A stretch of 64,000 bases of DNA, from the NCBI GenBank assembly GCA_030068075.1, contig CM057843.1, forward strand, positions 12,666,001 through 12,730,000. Direction: 5' to 3'. Of the stretch, positions 32,675 to 43,860 are shown piece by piece. The stretch is from Paguma larvata. Its lineage: Eukaryota > Chordata > Mammalia > Carnivora > Viverridae. Numbering within the stretch: the first letter of the stretch is position 1; each line of letters starts with the position of its first letter. The notes under the pieces are model-generated. The model ran no database searches. It was not told where the DNA came from and was given only the letters and a program-made list of their open reading frames with translations. The position numbers were made by a program, and so were the translations under genes.

Positions 32675-32850
32675 ACAATAAAAATCACAATAACCATGAA
32701 TTCAGCATCTCACGATTTTGAGTGCTTTCACTTGAGCTCACTTAACCCTCAAAAGCAGCCTGGGTGGGTGATATACGGTCCATTTACGTACGAGGAAGCC
32801 GAGGCCTCCCCCTGGTGGGGTCACACGGCCAGAGAGAGGAGCGGCGGAAT
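32675..32850 (-). mobile_element. MIR SINE remnant
   Basis: 'cacttaaccctcaaaagcag', 'gaggaagccgaggcc' and 'ggtcacacggccagagag' are the MIR antisense core. Confidence 0.6.
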
Positions 32851-33339
32851 GACCCCTTGGGCTCCCTCCCACTCAGCCGGCTGCTTTTCAAATCAGCCAG
32901 CTCCGGCACGCCCGTTCCTCGGCCGTGATTTTCGGTTACAGCTTTAAAGGCCATTGATTTTTTCTCTCCCAGTCGATGGGCTAATGCTTTCAAAAGGACA
33001 CTGAAATCTGTTAGGAATTACATAAGGTGTCACGTACTTATACCCGAGGGGCTTGTGACCGCCCCCCCCCCCGCCCCGGGAAGCCCAGTCTGGAAAGTAC
33101 TAGACGGGGAATCAGGAGCACCGCATGCTGGACTCAGACCTGCCCAGCGTGTCCTCCACGCTCGGGGAGGCCGGGTTCTCTGTCCGGAGCAGTTGGTCCA
33201 ACTGTAAAATGAGGGTGGAAGCGACGGCAGGTGGCATTCTGTGCTCCTGGGGATGGCTCTGCCTCCCAGAAACCCGCCACCCACCGTACGGCATGCCCAG
33301 ACACGGCGTGGGCCATCAGCACATCCCATCGTGCAAAGG

Positions 33340-34052
33340 GACACCTGTCATTGACTATGCTGAGCAAAAGGAGCCAGATCCAAAAGAGTGCCTTCTGGCT
33401 AATTCTATTCACATGAAGTTCTAGACTGGGTGGAATCTACTATAGTGACAAAATTCAGAGTAGTGGTTGCTGGGGCTGGGGGCTGGGGCTGGGGCTGGGG
33501 CTGGGGGCTGGGGGCGGGGGCGGGGGCTGGGGCTAGGGGCTGGGGGCTGGGGGCTGGGGCTGGGGCTGGGGCTGGGGGCTGGGGGCTGGGGCTGGGGTTG
33601 TGGGCTGGGGCTGGGGCTGGGGGCTGGGACTGGGGGCTGGGGGCTGGGGCTGGGGCTGGGGCTGGGGCTGGGGGCTGGGGGCTGGGGCTGGGGGTTGGGG
33701 CTGGGGCTGGGGGCTGGGGGCTGGGGCTGGGGCTGGGGCTGGGGGCTGGGGGCTGGGGCTGGGGGCTGGGGCTGGGGCTGGGGGCTGGGGGCTGGGGCTG
33801 GGGTTGTGGGCTGGGGCTGGGGTTGGGGGCTGGGACTGGGGGCTGGGGGCTGGGGGCTGGGGGCTGGGCGCTGCGGCAAGGTGAGGGCGCTGGACTGGAG
33901 GAGAGGGCATGTGGGGAAGGACATGTTCTACGTCTTGGTCAGAGTGGCGGTTACACGGGCATACGCCTTAGTCAAGACTCCAACTGTACACCTGAAGTGT
34001 GTGCATTTTAGAGTATGTCCCCTATACCTCCACAAAGCTGATTTTTAAAAAT
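33340..34052 (+). mobile_element. L1 3' end carrying a GGGGCT minisatellite
   Basis: The left part, 'acatgaagttctagactggg' to 'agagtagtggttgctggggc', and the right part, 'acatgttctacgtcttggtc' then 'gtacacctgaagtgtgtgc', are consecutive pieces of an old L1 3' tail in sense. The normally short G-rich stretch between them has expanded to about 400 bp. Confidence 0.75.
33469..33872 (+). repeat. GGGGCT/GGGGGCT minisatellite
   Basis: About 400 bp of 6- and 7-base units with rare variants (GGTTGTGGGCT, GGGACT). The variant pair GGGTTGTGGG and GGGACT recurs with the same 206-bp shift (33595 to 33801, 33629 to 33835), so a long block was duplicated after the units formed. Open frames of Gly-Trp-Gly-Leu type are artefacts of the repeat. 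Confidence 0.95.
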
Positions 34053-34189
34053 CCAATTCTCATTCCTCATTCATGGAATCTGAGCTCTAGGGCTGGAGGA
34101 GAATGCCTGTCGACGTCACGTACCCTGGCAGACCCTTCCATGCGCGCCACCACAGAGTCCGGGTTCAACCTCTAAAGGAGGGCCCTTCT

Positions 34190-34395
34190 GGGGCTCCCGG
34201 GTGGCTCGGTTGGTTAAGCGCCCAACTTCGGCTCAGGGCACGATCTCGCAGGTCGTGCGTGGCAGCCCTGCTTTGGGCTCCGTGCTGACAATTCCAAGCC
34301 AGCTTTGGATTCTAAGTCTCCCTCTCTCTCTCTGCCCCTTCTCTGTGCATCTGTGCGCTCTCTCTCTCTCTCTCTCAAATAAACAAGTAATTACA
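34190..34395 (+). mobile_element. Carnivore SINE (feliform type)
   Basis: GGGGCTCCCGGGTGGCTCGG head, CT run and AATAAA-like tail. Flanks AAAGGAGGGCCCTTCT and AAAGAAGGGGTCTTTC may be a decayed target duplication. Confidence 0.9.
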
Positions 34396-36679
34396 AAGAA
34401 GGGGTCTTTCCCCTGTGTTCGTGGGGCTCGCTGGAGGTATCCAAGGGTGCACACCGAACCCCAGCCCAGAGCCCACGCTCCTCCACTTCCAGAAGCACAG
34501 CACACTCCTGGGTGACCAGGAAGAGGGCCCATTCTTCAGCCCAGCAAACCGAGGGCGGGGAAGGGCCTAGATGAGTACTCGGGCTTCTGGACTCGCAGGT
34601 CGGACCCTCTGCCGGGCCTCGGGGCAGAGGGAATATCTTTCGTCCGAAGGCCCTTGGGGACCGCACTGCCACCTCCGATCTCCCAGGTGGCCCTCCACGC
34701 CCGCCCCTTCATCTGGGGAACAGCGGGGAAATAAATGTGCTTTCTGACCAAAATCTAATAAGGAAAGGCGGCAGAGCCGAGAGCAGGCCATGCGGGAAAG
34801 AGGAAACGAGGAGTCCGATGAATAACTGTTATCTGCCTTTCGGGCAGCCTGGGTTAGATTGGGCTGTTATTCCAAGGCAATCAATAAATCAGCCGCCAGT
34901 GGCCTTGCCGAAGCCAAGGTTAATTTTCCTCCCTGCCCGGCAGCCCCACCTTCCCTTCCCCGGGCGCCGGGCTGCACACTTCATCCAATTAAGGGGCCGG
35001 AAGCAGGCGGCGGAGCTGGGCTGCAGGGGGCTGGCCGCCAGGGGCCGAGCCGTGGGATGACGCAGGTCAGGGTCCCGCGGGCTGGACGGGCGGGGGTAGG
35101 CACAGGAGGCAGAACGACCAAACGCTCTGCTATCCCGGTTCCTGGCTTTGCCTGTCTCCTAGACTTCCAGAATCCCCGAAGTGGAGCTGGGCGTTCCCGG
35201 CCCTCCCCTGCTCCATGCCCACCTTCCCTCCTCCTGACGCTACCAGATAAATACAGGGCCCCCCAGGTACGTAAATCTGAATTTCAGATAAACAACAAAT
35301 AATTCGTAGTGGAAGTCGTCCCAAATGTCGCCTTTGCTGTTTACCTAAAACCCGAACTGAACCGGGGCTCTGTGCTTGTGCTTGCCACGTTTGGCAACGC
35401 TGCCTCTCGCACACCCCCCGGCAAGGGCCACCCTGGGCCCGGCTCCGTAATGGGGAGGCCTTCCAAAATGCTGATTCGTTTTCTGTTTTTTTCCAAATGT
35501 GTCCCCCAGGCTCTGTGCTGGGCCAGAAGAGACAGGACCAGGGCTGGGGGAGCAGGAGTGGAAGGGGACGGAAATCCAAAGACACGAGTCCCAGTTCCCG
35601 GCCGCCCCCGGCCGGCTCTGTGTCTGTAGGCAGATCACGGTTCTACCTCACCCGGCTCGGCTTTAAAATACAAAAAATAAGGTATTAAATAAGGTCTTCT
35701 CCACCTCCTGGTATGGTGGGAAGACCAGAGTGGATACGGACGAAAGCACGCCGGCCTCACAGCCTCGTCCGGGTGAAGAGAATGCCTCTCCCTCGGGTCC
35801 CTGGCCCCAGAGCAGGCTTCGCATCTTCTACCCTCCTGGGTCCTGCTGGCCGGGGCTGACGGCACCGGGTCTGGCCTGAAAGGAGGCAGTGGGTCTGTCG
35901 CCAGAGATGAGCACCCGTACCTCCTAATGGGGTGTACGCTTCTTTCTGGCGCTTTCCAGGGCTCTGTTCTTGGGATCCCTCGGGACTGCATCCGCTGGCT
36001 GAGACAATGGTCCCAGCTGGTAGCCCAAGACGCATTCGAGTCAAACTCACAGAACTCGAAAAGCATTTGACCCAAAGGTCCACCGTCCAGAGTGTTTCCA
36101 TTAAAACCCCGGAATCCGGTTTGCGGCGAAAATTCTGGCCAACGAGGCCACGGGGGCCCTGCCGCCCTGCACGGCAACCCTCGGCACGGCTGCGCGGCCC
36201 GCCTCCGGGCGGATGGGGTCCCGGTCGTGGGCGCCCTGCCGGCAGCCTGGGCCTGTGTGAGCAGAGTCACACGAGGTGCGTGCCAGGGCTGTGCGCGTGT
36301 GCCCACGAGCCAGGACTGCTCACATGGCCTCCGGGAGGCACACCACGGTGACTTCAAACTTCAGGCCCCCAGCGCGTAAGCCCGGCCCGCTGTGTCAGCC
36401 CTCTTAGCTGCAAGGGTAACTCCATCGGTGTCCCCAGGGAAGGAGAAACCTGCCTTTGGCACATCCCCCAAACAATGCGATGTGTTTCAGCCAGGAGCCG
36501 CAGTGTCACACAGCAACGTGTCCCTCCCGCTCACACCCAGAGCCTGCTGGGTTTAAGGCCCGGGGACCAGAGGCGCGAGCATGTAACTAGAAACGTCAGT
36601 GACTCTCAACTGACCTGGAAGTCCCGTGCGCATAAGCCATCAAGGTCGTTGCCAGGCTCGGCAGGCCTGAGAGCCACGG

Positions 36680-36795
36680 GCTCTTTATAGACCGCGTGCC
36701 CTTGAGCCACTTCCTCCGCGTGAAATACGAGTAACACCTACCGCAGAGAGTGGTGACATTATATGAGATCTCCCCGATGTGCTCGGCCCCGGGCC
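36680..36795 (+). mobile_element. MIR SINE remnant
   Basis: 'cccttgagccacttcctccg', 'agtaacacctaccgcagag' and 'atatgagatctccccgatg' follow the MIR sense order. Confidence 0.5.
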
Positions 36796-36970
36796 AGATC
36801 CGAAGGCGTCCTCGGGACACCCTTCCTCAGGGCTGCTGGCAAGCCAGCGGCACCTGCCGGAACCAGGGGGAGCCGGGACCTGCCAAGCATCTTGGGACTG
36901 TCTGAGGATCTCACCGGGAACACAGTGGGTGTGGGTGACAACAGCTGCGAAGATGGGCTGTGGCCGCGAG

Positions 36971-36971
<1 letters not shown>

Positions 36972-37010
<39 letters not shown>
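36972..37010 (+). repeat. (GA)n microsatellite
   Basis: A near-perfect run of about 18 GA units. Confidence 0.9.
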
Positions 37011-37012
<2 letters not shown>

Positions 37013-37082
37013 GCCTGGGATGTGTTTTCAGACAGACCAGGGCGGGTCTCCAGTTCTGGAAGGCTGTGAGAAACATCCTGCA

Positions 37083-37290
37083 GGAGCACCCGGGGGCTCA
37101 GCTGGCCGAGCGCCCCCCTGTTGATTTCGGCTCAGGTCATGACCCCAGGGTTGTGGGACCCAGCCCCACATCAGGCTGAGCACGGAGCCTGCATAAGTTT
37201 CTCTCTCCCTCTCTGCCCCTCCTCCACTCACGCGCTCGTGCACGCTTACGCTCTCTCTCTCTCTAAAACAACAAGAAAAAAGAAAAATCA
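37083..37290 (+). mobile_element. Carnivore SINE (feliform type), diverged
   Basis: GGAGCACCCGGGGGCTCAG head, 'ttcggctcaggtcatgac', CT run and A-rich end. More decayed than its neighbours. Confidence 0.85.
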
Positions 37291-37824
37291 TTCCACTCAG
37301 TCCGCCCACCTGGCCACCCATCCAGCCACACACCCACCCCCCACCCATCATCTACTCACTGCCGCCTCGGTCTACCCACTCATCCGAATTGACCGGGGGA
37401 TGTACTGTAGGCCAGACACGGTGATGGACAGTAGAATGTTTTGAAAAGAAAATGGGAGAAAACTAGACAGTCATTCGTGACCAATGGTGCTTGTTTTTGT
37501 GTAAAATGTGTGATTTTGTAACGATAATTGAAGCCAAAGATGCCTCAGTCACTGAAAGCACCTGCACCCGCCCCCTCTTCCTCTGGGGGTCCACGGGAGC
37601 AAGGGCCACGGGAGGAGGCTCTCAGAGGCCACGCAGGGGCCTCGAGGGCCATCTCTCCGACTGGATGAGGACCTTTTCCGCACACATACTTGCCTCTCAA
37701 AGTCCCTACATGTCCTCGCGATGACGGCCCCAGAAGGATACACCATTTGAAGTGAGACAGGGGCGTTTTCACGAAATGACCACAGCGTCCGCCCTGGTGG
37801 CCAACGGGACAGGACACTGGCGAA

Positions 37825-38035
37825 AAGCATCGGGTTCTGGGTTCAAGCACGAGCGAGGGCGGGTCACGGTCCCTCTCTCTGCCTCAGTTTCCCGACCTGC
37901 ACAGGGGAGCTAATCCTACACTATCGCGCATCGCCGTGAGGATTAAGTGAGCTCATGCACACGGAACGCTGGGAGCACCCGTCCAGAGTGTGGCAAACTC
38001 TCGGACGATAGAGATGCTGTTTGCTCTCATTCCAA
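37825..38035 (+). mobile_element. MIR SINE remnant
   Basis: 'tgcctcagtttcccgacctg', 'gtgaggattaagtgagctc' and the preceding 'gttcaag' match MIR sense. Confidence 0.7.
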
Positions 38036-38125
38036 TGTGCACAAGCGGGTGGGAGCTGAAAGGCATCAAGAAGGCCTGGCTGCCTGGCTGACAGGTCACC
38101 GCAGCGCAGATGAAGAAAGTCTGAT

Positions 38126-38346
38126 GGGGCGCCTGGGGGGCTCGGTCGGTCGAGCGTCTGACTTCGGCTCAGGTCACGACCTCACGGTTCGTGGGTCCGA
38201 GCCCCCTTGTCTGGCACTGTGCTGACAGCTCGGAGCCTGGAGCCTGCTTCGGATTCTGTGTCTCCCTCTCTCCCTGCTCCTCCCCCACTCACTCACTCTC
38301 TCTCTCTCTCTCTCAAAACTAAATAAACATTTAAAAAAACGTGTTA
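38126..38346 (+). mobile_element. Carnivore SINE with target-site duplication
   Basis: Complete element (GGGGCGCCTGGGGGGCTC head to A-tail) flanked by AAGAAAGTCTG at 38113-38123 and 38347-38357. Confidence 0.95.
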
Positions 38347-39170
38347 AAGAAAGTCTGCCATGGACCAGTGTCCCCGGGAGAGGACACACAGACCTTGTGT
38401 CACACTGGGCACCAGGCCCCCTCACCCGGCCGTCCCTCCCTACCCTGGCAAGCCCCCAGCACTCCCCTTGCTGTCTGCACGCTGCACTGGCTAAACCCAT
38501 CAAAGCCCAACTGCGGCCCCAGGGTCTCTGACAGCCAGAGTCAGGCCCCCGCCACCGTCCAGGGCTCTCCACCTGGGGACCCGGGGCTGCTACGGGCAAA
38601 GCGTGGAGGGTGTAGGCACTTGTAACTTTTGCTGAGGAGGAACCAGGGTTTCCACGGGCTTTTCCAAGGGGCTCACAGGCCCCAAAGCGAGAGCCACCAA
38701 TACAGCTCCCCTTCTCCTTCCATTTAGGCTACACGGTCCCCTTCCGCACCCAGACACGTGCGGGCGCCGCTGCTACCATCCCGCCTTCCTGCTGGTGCCT
38801 CAAGCTCCGTAGTCTGCAGCGGAGCCCCACCCGCGCCCACCCCGACTCCACCCACTTCCCGCCCCCGCCCCGTGTCCCAGATCGTCCCAGCCACAACCCG
38901 GACCTTCTCACAGCTGTGAACTCCTGGCACACACTCACTGAGGACTTTCGGAAGTGGCTTAACCACTCAGTGTGGTGTCCAGCACAGAAAGGACCCCGGT
39001 CACGCTGGGCTTCACCAATGATGAACGCGCCAACGTACGGAAGCTCAGAGCCTCCCAGCCAACAGAGCCAGTGAGTAGTGTCTCTGACCTTCTCTCCTCT
39101 GCTTCTGCCCATCCTACGAGAGACTCGCTGGGGCCCACACAGGTGGTTCCATCTACAACTGAGCAAGGGC

Positions 39171-39376
39171 GGGCCGCCTGGGTGGCTCAGTCGGTTAAGC
39201 GTCCAACTCTTGATCTCGGCTCAGGCCGTGATCTCAGGGTTCACGAGTTCGAGCCCTGCGTCGCTCAGCGCTGATGGTGCGGAGCCTGCTTGGGAGTCTC
39301 CTTCTCTCTGCCCCTCCCCCACTTGTTCTCGTTCTCTCTGTCTCTCTCAAAATAAATAAATCAACTTAAGTAGAAA
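39171..39376 (+). mobile_element. Carnivore SINE with target-site duplication
   Basis: GGGCCGCCTGGGTGGCTCAG head to AATAAATAAA tail. Flanked by TGAGCAAGGGC at 39160-39170 and 39377-39387. Confidence 0.95.
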
Positions 39377-40234
39377 TGAGCAAGGGCTTAGAAGGGCCAG
39401 AAGAGATGGGAAGCCACTGACTGGAAGCTGGGTGAGTTCCAAGAAGAAAGGCGGGGTCCAAAGGCCCAGGAGCAGGGCAAGGTGCACGTCTCTCCTCAGC
39501 CAGCCAGGCCGCCCACCCCCAGGGAGCCCGGGCCGGCTCACCCCTGCCCTTCCCCGACACCCAGCCCCACCCTGTCCTTCAGGCGCACACAGCCCTCGCT
39601 CCTTGTGAGCCCCACCCCGATCTGACCACAGCACCTTCTCGGTCCTTGGAGCCCTAAGCCGGGGCCAGCCACCCTTCCACGACACAGAACCAGCAGCACA
39701 GGGGCCCATCAAGTGACTTCATAGCTACGTGCTTTTCAGTGCTGCCGACAACCTCGCTCGGTCATCACCTGCTCACTGGACACTGCCTACCAGCTTCTCG
39801 AGCGAATAAATCAATTCCGAGGTACATCCAAGGCTTTCCCCCTTGCAGCGAATTCACTTCTGGACTTGACTGCCTGGGAGAGGGTCCCCGAGTCATTCCC
39901 CGGAAGCCAGGCACGAAGGCTTTTATTAGCCTAACACTGGCCGCCCACCCCCAGGCAACCTGCAACATTTCCACCCAGTAGCATGACCTCCCGTCACACC
40001 TGAGGCGGCCATGGTGCACAGAAGGTCTCCTGCCTGAGCTTGGCATTCCTGCTTCTTCGGCTGCCTTGAGCCCGACCCCGCCCCACCCCCCAACCATTTG
40101 CAACGGCCATAGATTAGGAAGAGGAGATGGGGAGCCCAGGCCACGCTCTCATTGTTCCCAAGTGCAGGGAAGGAACGAGTCCCAGCAGAGGTCAGGAACA
40201 GAGGCTCTGAGCTCACGTCCTGGGTTCGGCATCA

Positions 40235-40640
40235 CCTATAACATCATTTACTCCTGGAACCCACCCAGTGTCCACCAGCCGGGAACAGGCGGAATAAACC
40301 GTGGTGCAGCCTCGCCCTGGAGCGCACGCAGCCCAGAGGGAAAGGGAGGAAGAAGATTCCTACCGATAGCGATGGCTGAGCTCCCGAACACGTCTTTAAG
40401 TGAAAAAAGGCAAGTGTGGGAGAATGTGTGCCCTACATGTTGTGTAAAAAAGAGGGTTACAAATACTTGCTTCTGTTTTCAAAGACCAAAGAAACAACAG
40501 GAGGAGAGACTGAAACCTAATAAAAACTATTACCTGTAGGGGAAGGTGGGACCCGTGGGAAGGAACAAATGCCAGACATTTAGGAAATGTCTTTTGTTGG
40601 ATAATGTTGATGGTGAGACTATTTAATGTTTTATAAAAAC
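40235..40640 (+). mobile_element. L1 3' region remnant
   Basis: 'ataaaccgtggtgcagcc', 'tttaagtgaaaaaaggcaag' and 'gtgtaaaaaagagggttac' match a familiar old L1 3' portion in sense. Confidence 0.6.
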
Positions 40641-40721
40641 AAAGCAATCGCTAAAAAGCAAAAAACAAAATAAAGGAACCTAACTATATATAAAGTTATT
40701 TTCAAGTAATTTAGTACTTTG

Positions 40722-40898
40722 GGGGCCCCTGGGTGGCTCATTCGGTTAAGCGTCCGGCTTCAGCTCAGGTCATGATCTCGGCTCTGTGCTGACAGTTCAG
40801 AGCCTGGAGCCTCCTTTGGAGTCTGTGTCTCCCTTCTCTCTGCCCCTTCCTGACTCATGCTGTCTCTATCTCTAATAAATAAATAAACTTAGAAAACA
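40722..40898 (+). mobile_element. Carnivore SINE, internally deleted, with target-site duplication
   Basis: GGGGCCCCTGGGTGGCTCAT head. The segment after 'catgatctcgg' lacks the usual 'gagttcgagccc' box. Flanked by TAGTACTTTG (40712-40721) and TAGTATTTTG (40899-40908). Confidence 0.92.
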
Positions 40899-41420
40899 TA
40901 GTATTTTGACCAATCCTCCTTCATGCAATAATATAGCCTAAGGACAAAAAGAACCAGAAAGAAACTCTAAACTACACCCAGTAAACAAATTGTTAGCAAT
41001 AACATGGCTATTGTTATTTTGACTATACATAAATTATGTTAACGTATTTAGGAGCCGAACTTCACCTATAAGAGAAGAGATACAGAAATAAAATCTTTAA
41101 AGGTAAGCAAAAACTTTCAGAATGGAAATACCAGTATGAACTTATGGTTTCTTTCTTTCTAAAAAATTCAGTTTTCCTAGCTCGACCCACAAAAGAAGCC
41201 TCTCCATTTGCAGTGAGCACCTGTAGCATCCAGATTGTGGTCTCTAAGTATCATTTTCCACTAAAAGTCACCAGAGCTCCTTGGTTCAAAGGCCAATTCC
41301 AAGTCTAGAATAGGAAACGTACAAGATGTTGAATGTGGGAATAGAAACTGTCAAAGATGCGTGCAGAAATGTCAGAACACTGACGAACACCTCACGTTGA
41401 AATATGTCAAATATATCCAC

Positions 41421-41432
41421 ATACACACACAC

Positions 41433-41466
<34 letters not shown>
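41421..41466 (+). repeat. (CA)n microsatellite
   Basis: A run of about 20 CA units with one AACA interruption. Confidence 0.95.
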
Positions 41467-41467
<1 letters not shown>

Positions 41468-41934
41468 CTCATCAATCTCTTTGGAGCTTGCTAGAATACT
41501 GACACAGTATTCTGAAAATCGTTTTTTAAAAGGGGAAAAATTAGCATTCATCCTGCCTTTGCTAAATGAACTGTATTTCAGGGCAACCAAATCACTGCGA
41601 GGAAATGTTCCTAGGTACAGAAGAATCACAGTTAATAAATGCAAGAAGAGTAATGGGATGGAAACACCACCATTTTGCAACTCCTAAATGAGGTAAAGAC
41701 CCAGGTGATGTGCGATGTGACCAAAACCATCAGGAAACAGGTGGGGAACTTGACAGTGGAGGGCAGGCTGACCTCTGGAATCCACTGGCCAATCTCTGTC
41801 ACTCAAAGAGGGGCTTCTGGACAAGATGCAACAGGAAGTGTGAGGCTCAACAGCAGGGCCATTAAGTAGGGTAAATAGTCAAATATTGGCAACTTCATGT
41901 ATTTCAAATGAACATGCAGAACATTCTATAAAGG

Positions 41935-42230
41935 ATCTTCTATATCTATCCATTTGCAGGAAATATAGAAGAGAGAAGAACATATTAAAAAGCATCACAA
42001 AGATATAATCACCCAAACCCAGAAAATTCTGCTGAACAAATGACTCAGTTTCCTCAATAAACAAATGACATAGAAAGAAGGGAAGGGATATTACTCCAGA
42101 TTATAAGGGACTTAAGAATGCAACCAAATGCAATGTAGTTCTTATTTGGATCCCAATTCAAACACACCAATTGTAAAGAGATGCTTTTAAGACCATCAGA
42201 GAAAACTGAACGAGGGCTGAGTATTACATA
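41935..42230 (+). mobile_element. Old interspersed repeat, class unresolved
   Basis: AT-rich, with 'aaccaaatgcaatgtag', 'tatttggatcccaattcaaac' and '..attacataatattaa', a phrase familiar from old L1-type 3' ends. I cannot assign the subfamily. Confidence 0.35.
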
Positions 42231-42604
42231 ATATTAAGATAGTATAGCTGTCCTTTCTACTTCCACCAAGATGGGTGGAGTTTAGCCTCTCCCTGGAAAC
42301 AACCAAAAACCAGACAAATATACAATAGTTTTCCAGACACCTGACATGAAGGAATAAAGGACCCTGATTTAAACTCAACCATATCAATAATCACATTAAA
42401 TGTTAATGGCCTAAACATCACAATTAAAAGATCTTTGTATGGGTAAAACAAACAAACGACAAAGAAACAAAAAACCCAAGATCTAACTATCTGCTGGCTA
42501 CAAGGCTACAAGAAATATACTTCACTTAGAATGTTAGAAATAAAAGGATGATATAAGAGACAGTATGCTAACACTGGTTGGAAGAAAGCTGGAGTGTTAT
42601 ATTA

Positions 42605-42713
42605 GTTTCAGGTGTACAATACAGTGGTTCAACAATTCCGTCCATTACGCGGCGCCTGTCACAATGTGTTAATTATACTGGAATTTTTAAAATAATCAAA
42701 TCATTTTTTAAAA
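42605..42713 (+). mobile_element. Small insertion inside the L1 fragment
   Basis: About 109 bp ('gtttcaggtgtacaatac' to a T/A-rich end) sit between two 21-bp stretches that look like diverged copies of each other (42584-42604 and 42714-42734, both starting GAAAGC and ending TATATTA). Looks like an old target-primed insertion; source family not determined. Confidence 0.55.
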
Positions 42714-43070
42714 GAAAGCCAGCATATTATATTAATATCAGACAAGGTACGTTTCAGGGCAAACATTAACACCAGGATAAAGAAGGTTTCTCCAGAATGA
42801 ACCAAGAGGACACAACAGTATGTTCTAGGACCGCGATGGAATTAATTAGAAATTAATGACACAAAGATCTCTGGAAAAATTCCCCAAACGTTTGGAAACT
42901 AAGTAACACGTTTCCAAAAAACCACATGGGAAAAAGAAGAAATCAAGAGGGAAATTAGAAAGATTTTGAGTCAAGTGAAAATAAAAACCTAATATATCAA
43001 AACCTGTGGGACAGCACTAAAGCTGCGCTTGGGGCAAATTTATAGCTCTAAACATCTCTATTGGAAAGAG

Positions 43071-43238
43071 AAGAGGGGCTCATGGTTCATGAGTTCAAGT
43101 CCTGTATCGGGCTCTGTGCTGACAGTGCAGATCCTGCTTGGGATTCTCTGTCTCTCTCCCTCTCTCTCTCTCTCTGCCCCTTCCCTGTACATGCCTCTCT
43201 CTCAATATAAATAAACTTTTAAAAATTAAAAAAAAAAA
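43071..43238 (+). mobile_element. Carnivore SINE, 5'-truncated
   Basis: Starts within the body ('gttcatgagttcaag') and runs through the CT stretch to an AATAAA/A-rich tail. The tRNA-like head is missing. Confidence 0.85.
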
Positions 43239-43609
43239 GTCTGAAATCATTAGCCTCAACCACCTTAAGAGACTAGATACAGAGAGAAAACGGAGCCCGT
43301 GTCAGTGTAAGTTTGGAGTGGAAATCAATGAAATAGAAATTAGAAAAACACTCGCGAAAAGTCAATGAAGCCAAGCGCTGGTTTCCTGCGAAGACCAATA
43401 AAACCTCAATCCAGACTGATCGAGGGAAAAAAAGACCCAAATTATCAATAGAATGAAAGAGATGACGTCACAAAAGAGTCTGCAGATGTTAAAAGGGAAA
43501 TAAGGGAACCAGTGAACAGCTTTACACCAGTAAGTCTGACAGCTTAGACAAAATGCATATGGTCCCTGAAAAACACAGGTTACCACTGCTCACTCAAGAG
43601 AAAAAGTAC

Positions 43610-43779
43610 AGGGGCACTGGGGGGGCTCAGTCAGTTAGGCGTCGGACTCCATCCAGCTCAGGTCATGATCTCCCGGTTCATGAGTTCAAGCCCCACATCA
43701 GGCTCTGGGCTGACAGCTCAGAACCTGGAGCCTGGTTCTGATTCTGTCTCCATCTTTCTCTGCTGCTCCCCCTCTCATG

Positions 43780-43819
<40 letters not shown>

Positions 43820-43860
43820 CTCTCTCTCTCAAATATAAATAAATAATTTTTAAAAAGAAA
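43610..43860 (+). mobile_element. Carnivore SINE with expanded CT run
   Basis: GGGGCACTGGGGGGGCTCAG head. The CT microsatellite inside it has grown to about 55 bp (43783-43831, with TTTC interruptions). Tail AAATAAATAA. Confidence 0.93.

Noticed and set aside
33430..34048. Gly-Trp-Gly-Leu and Pro-Gln repeat proteins of up to 193 codons
   Set aside because: Pure translation of the GGGGCT minisatellite in several frames.
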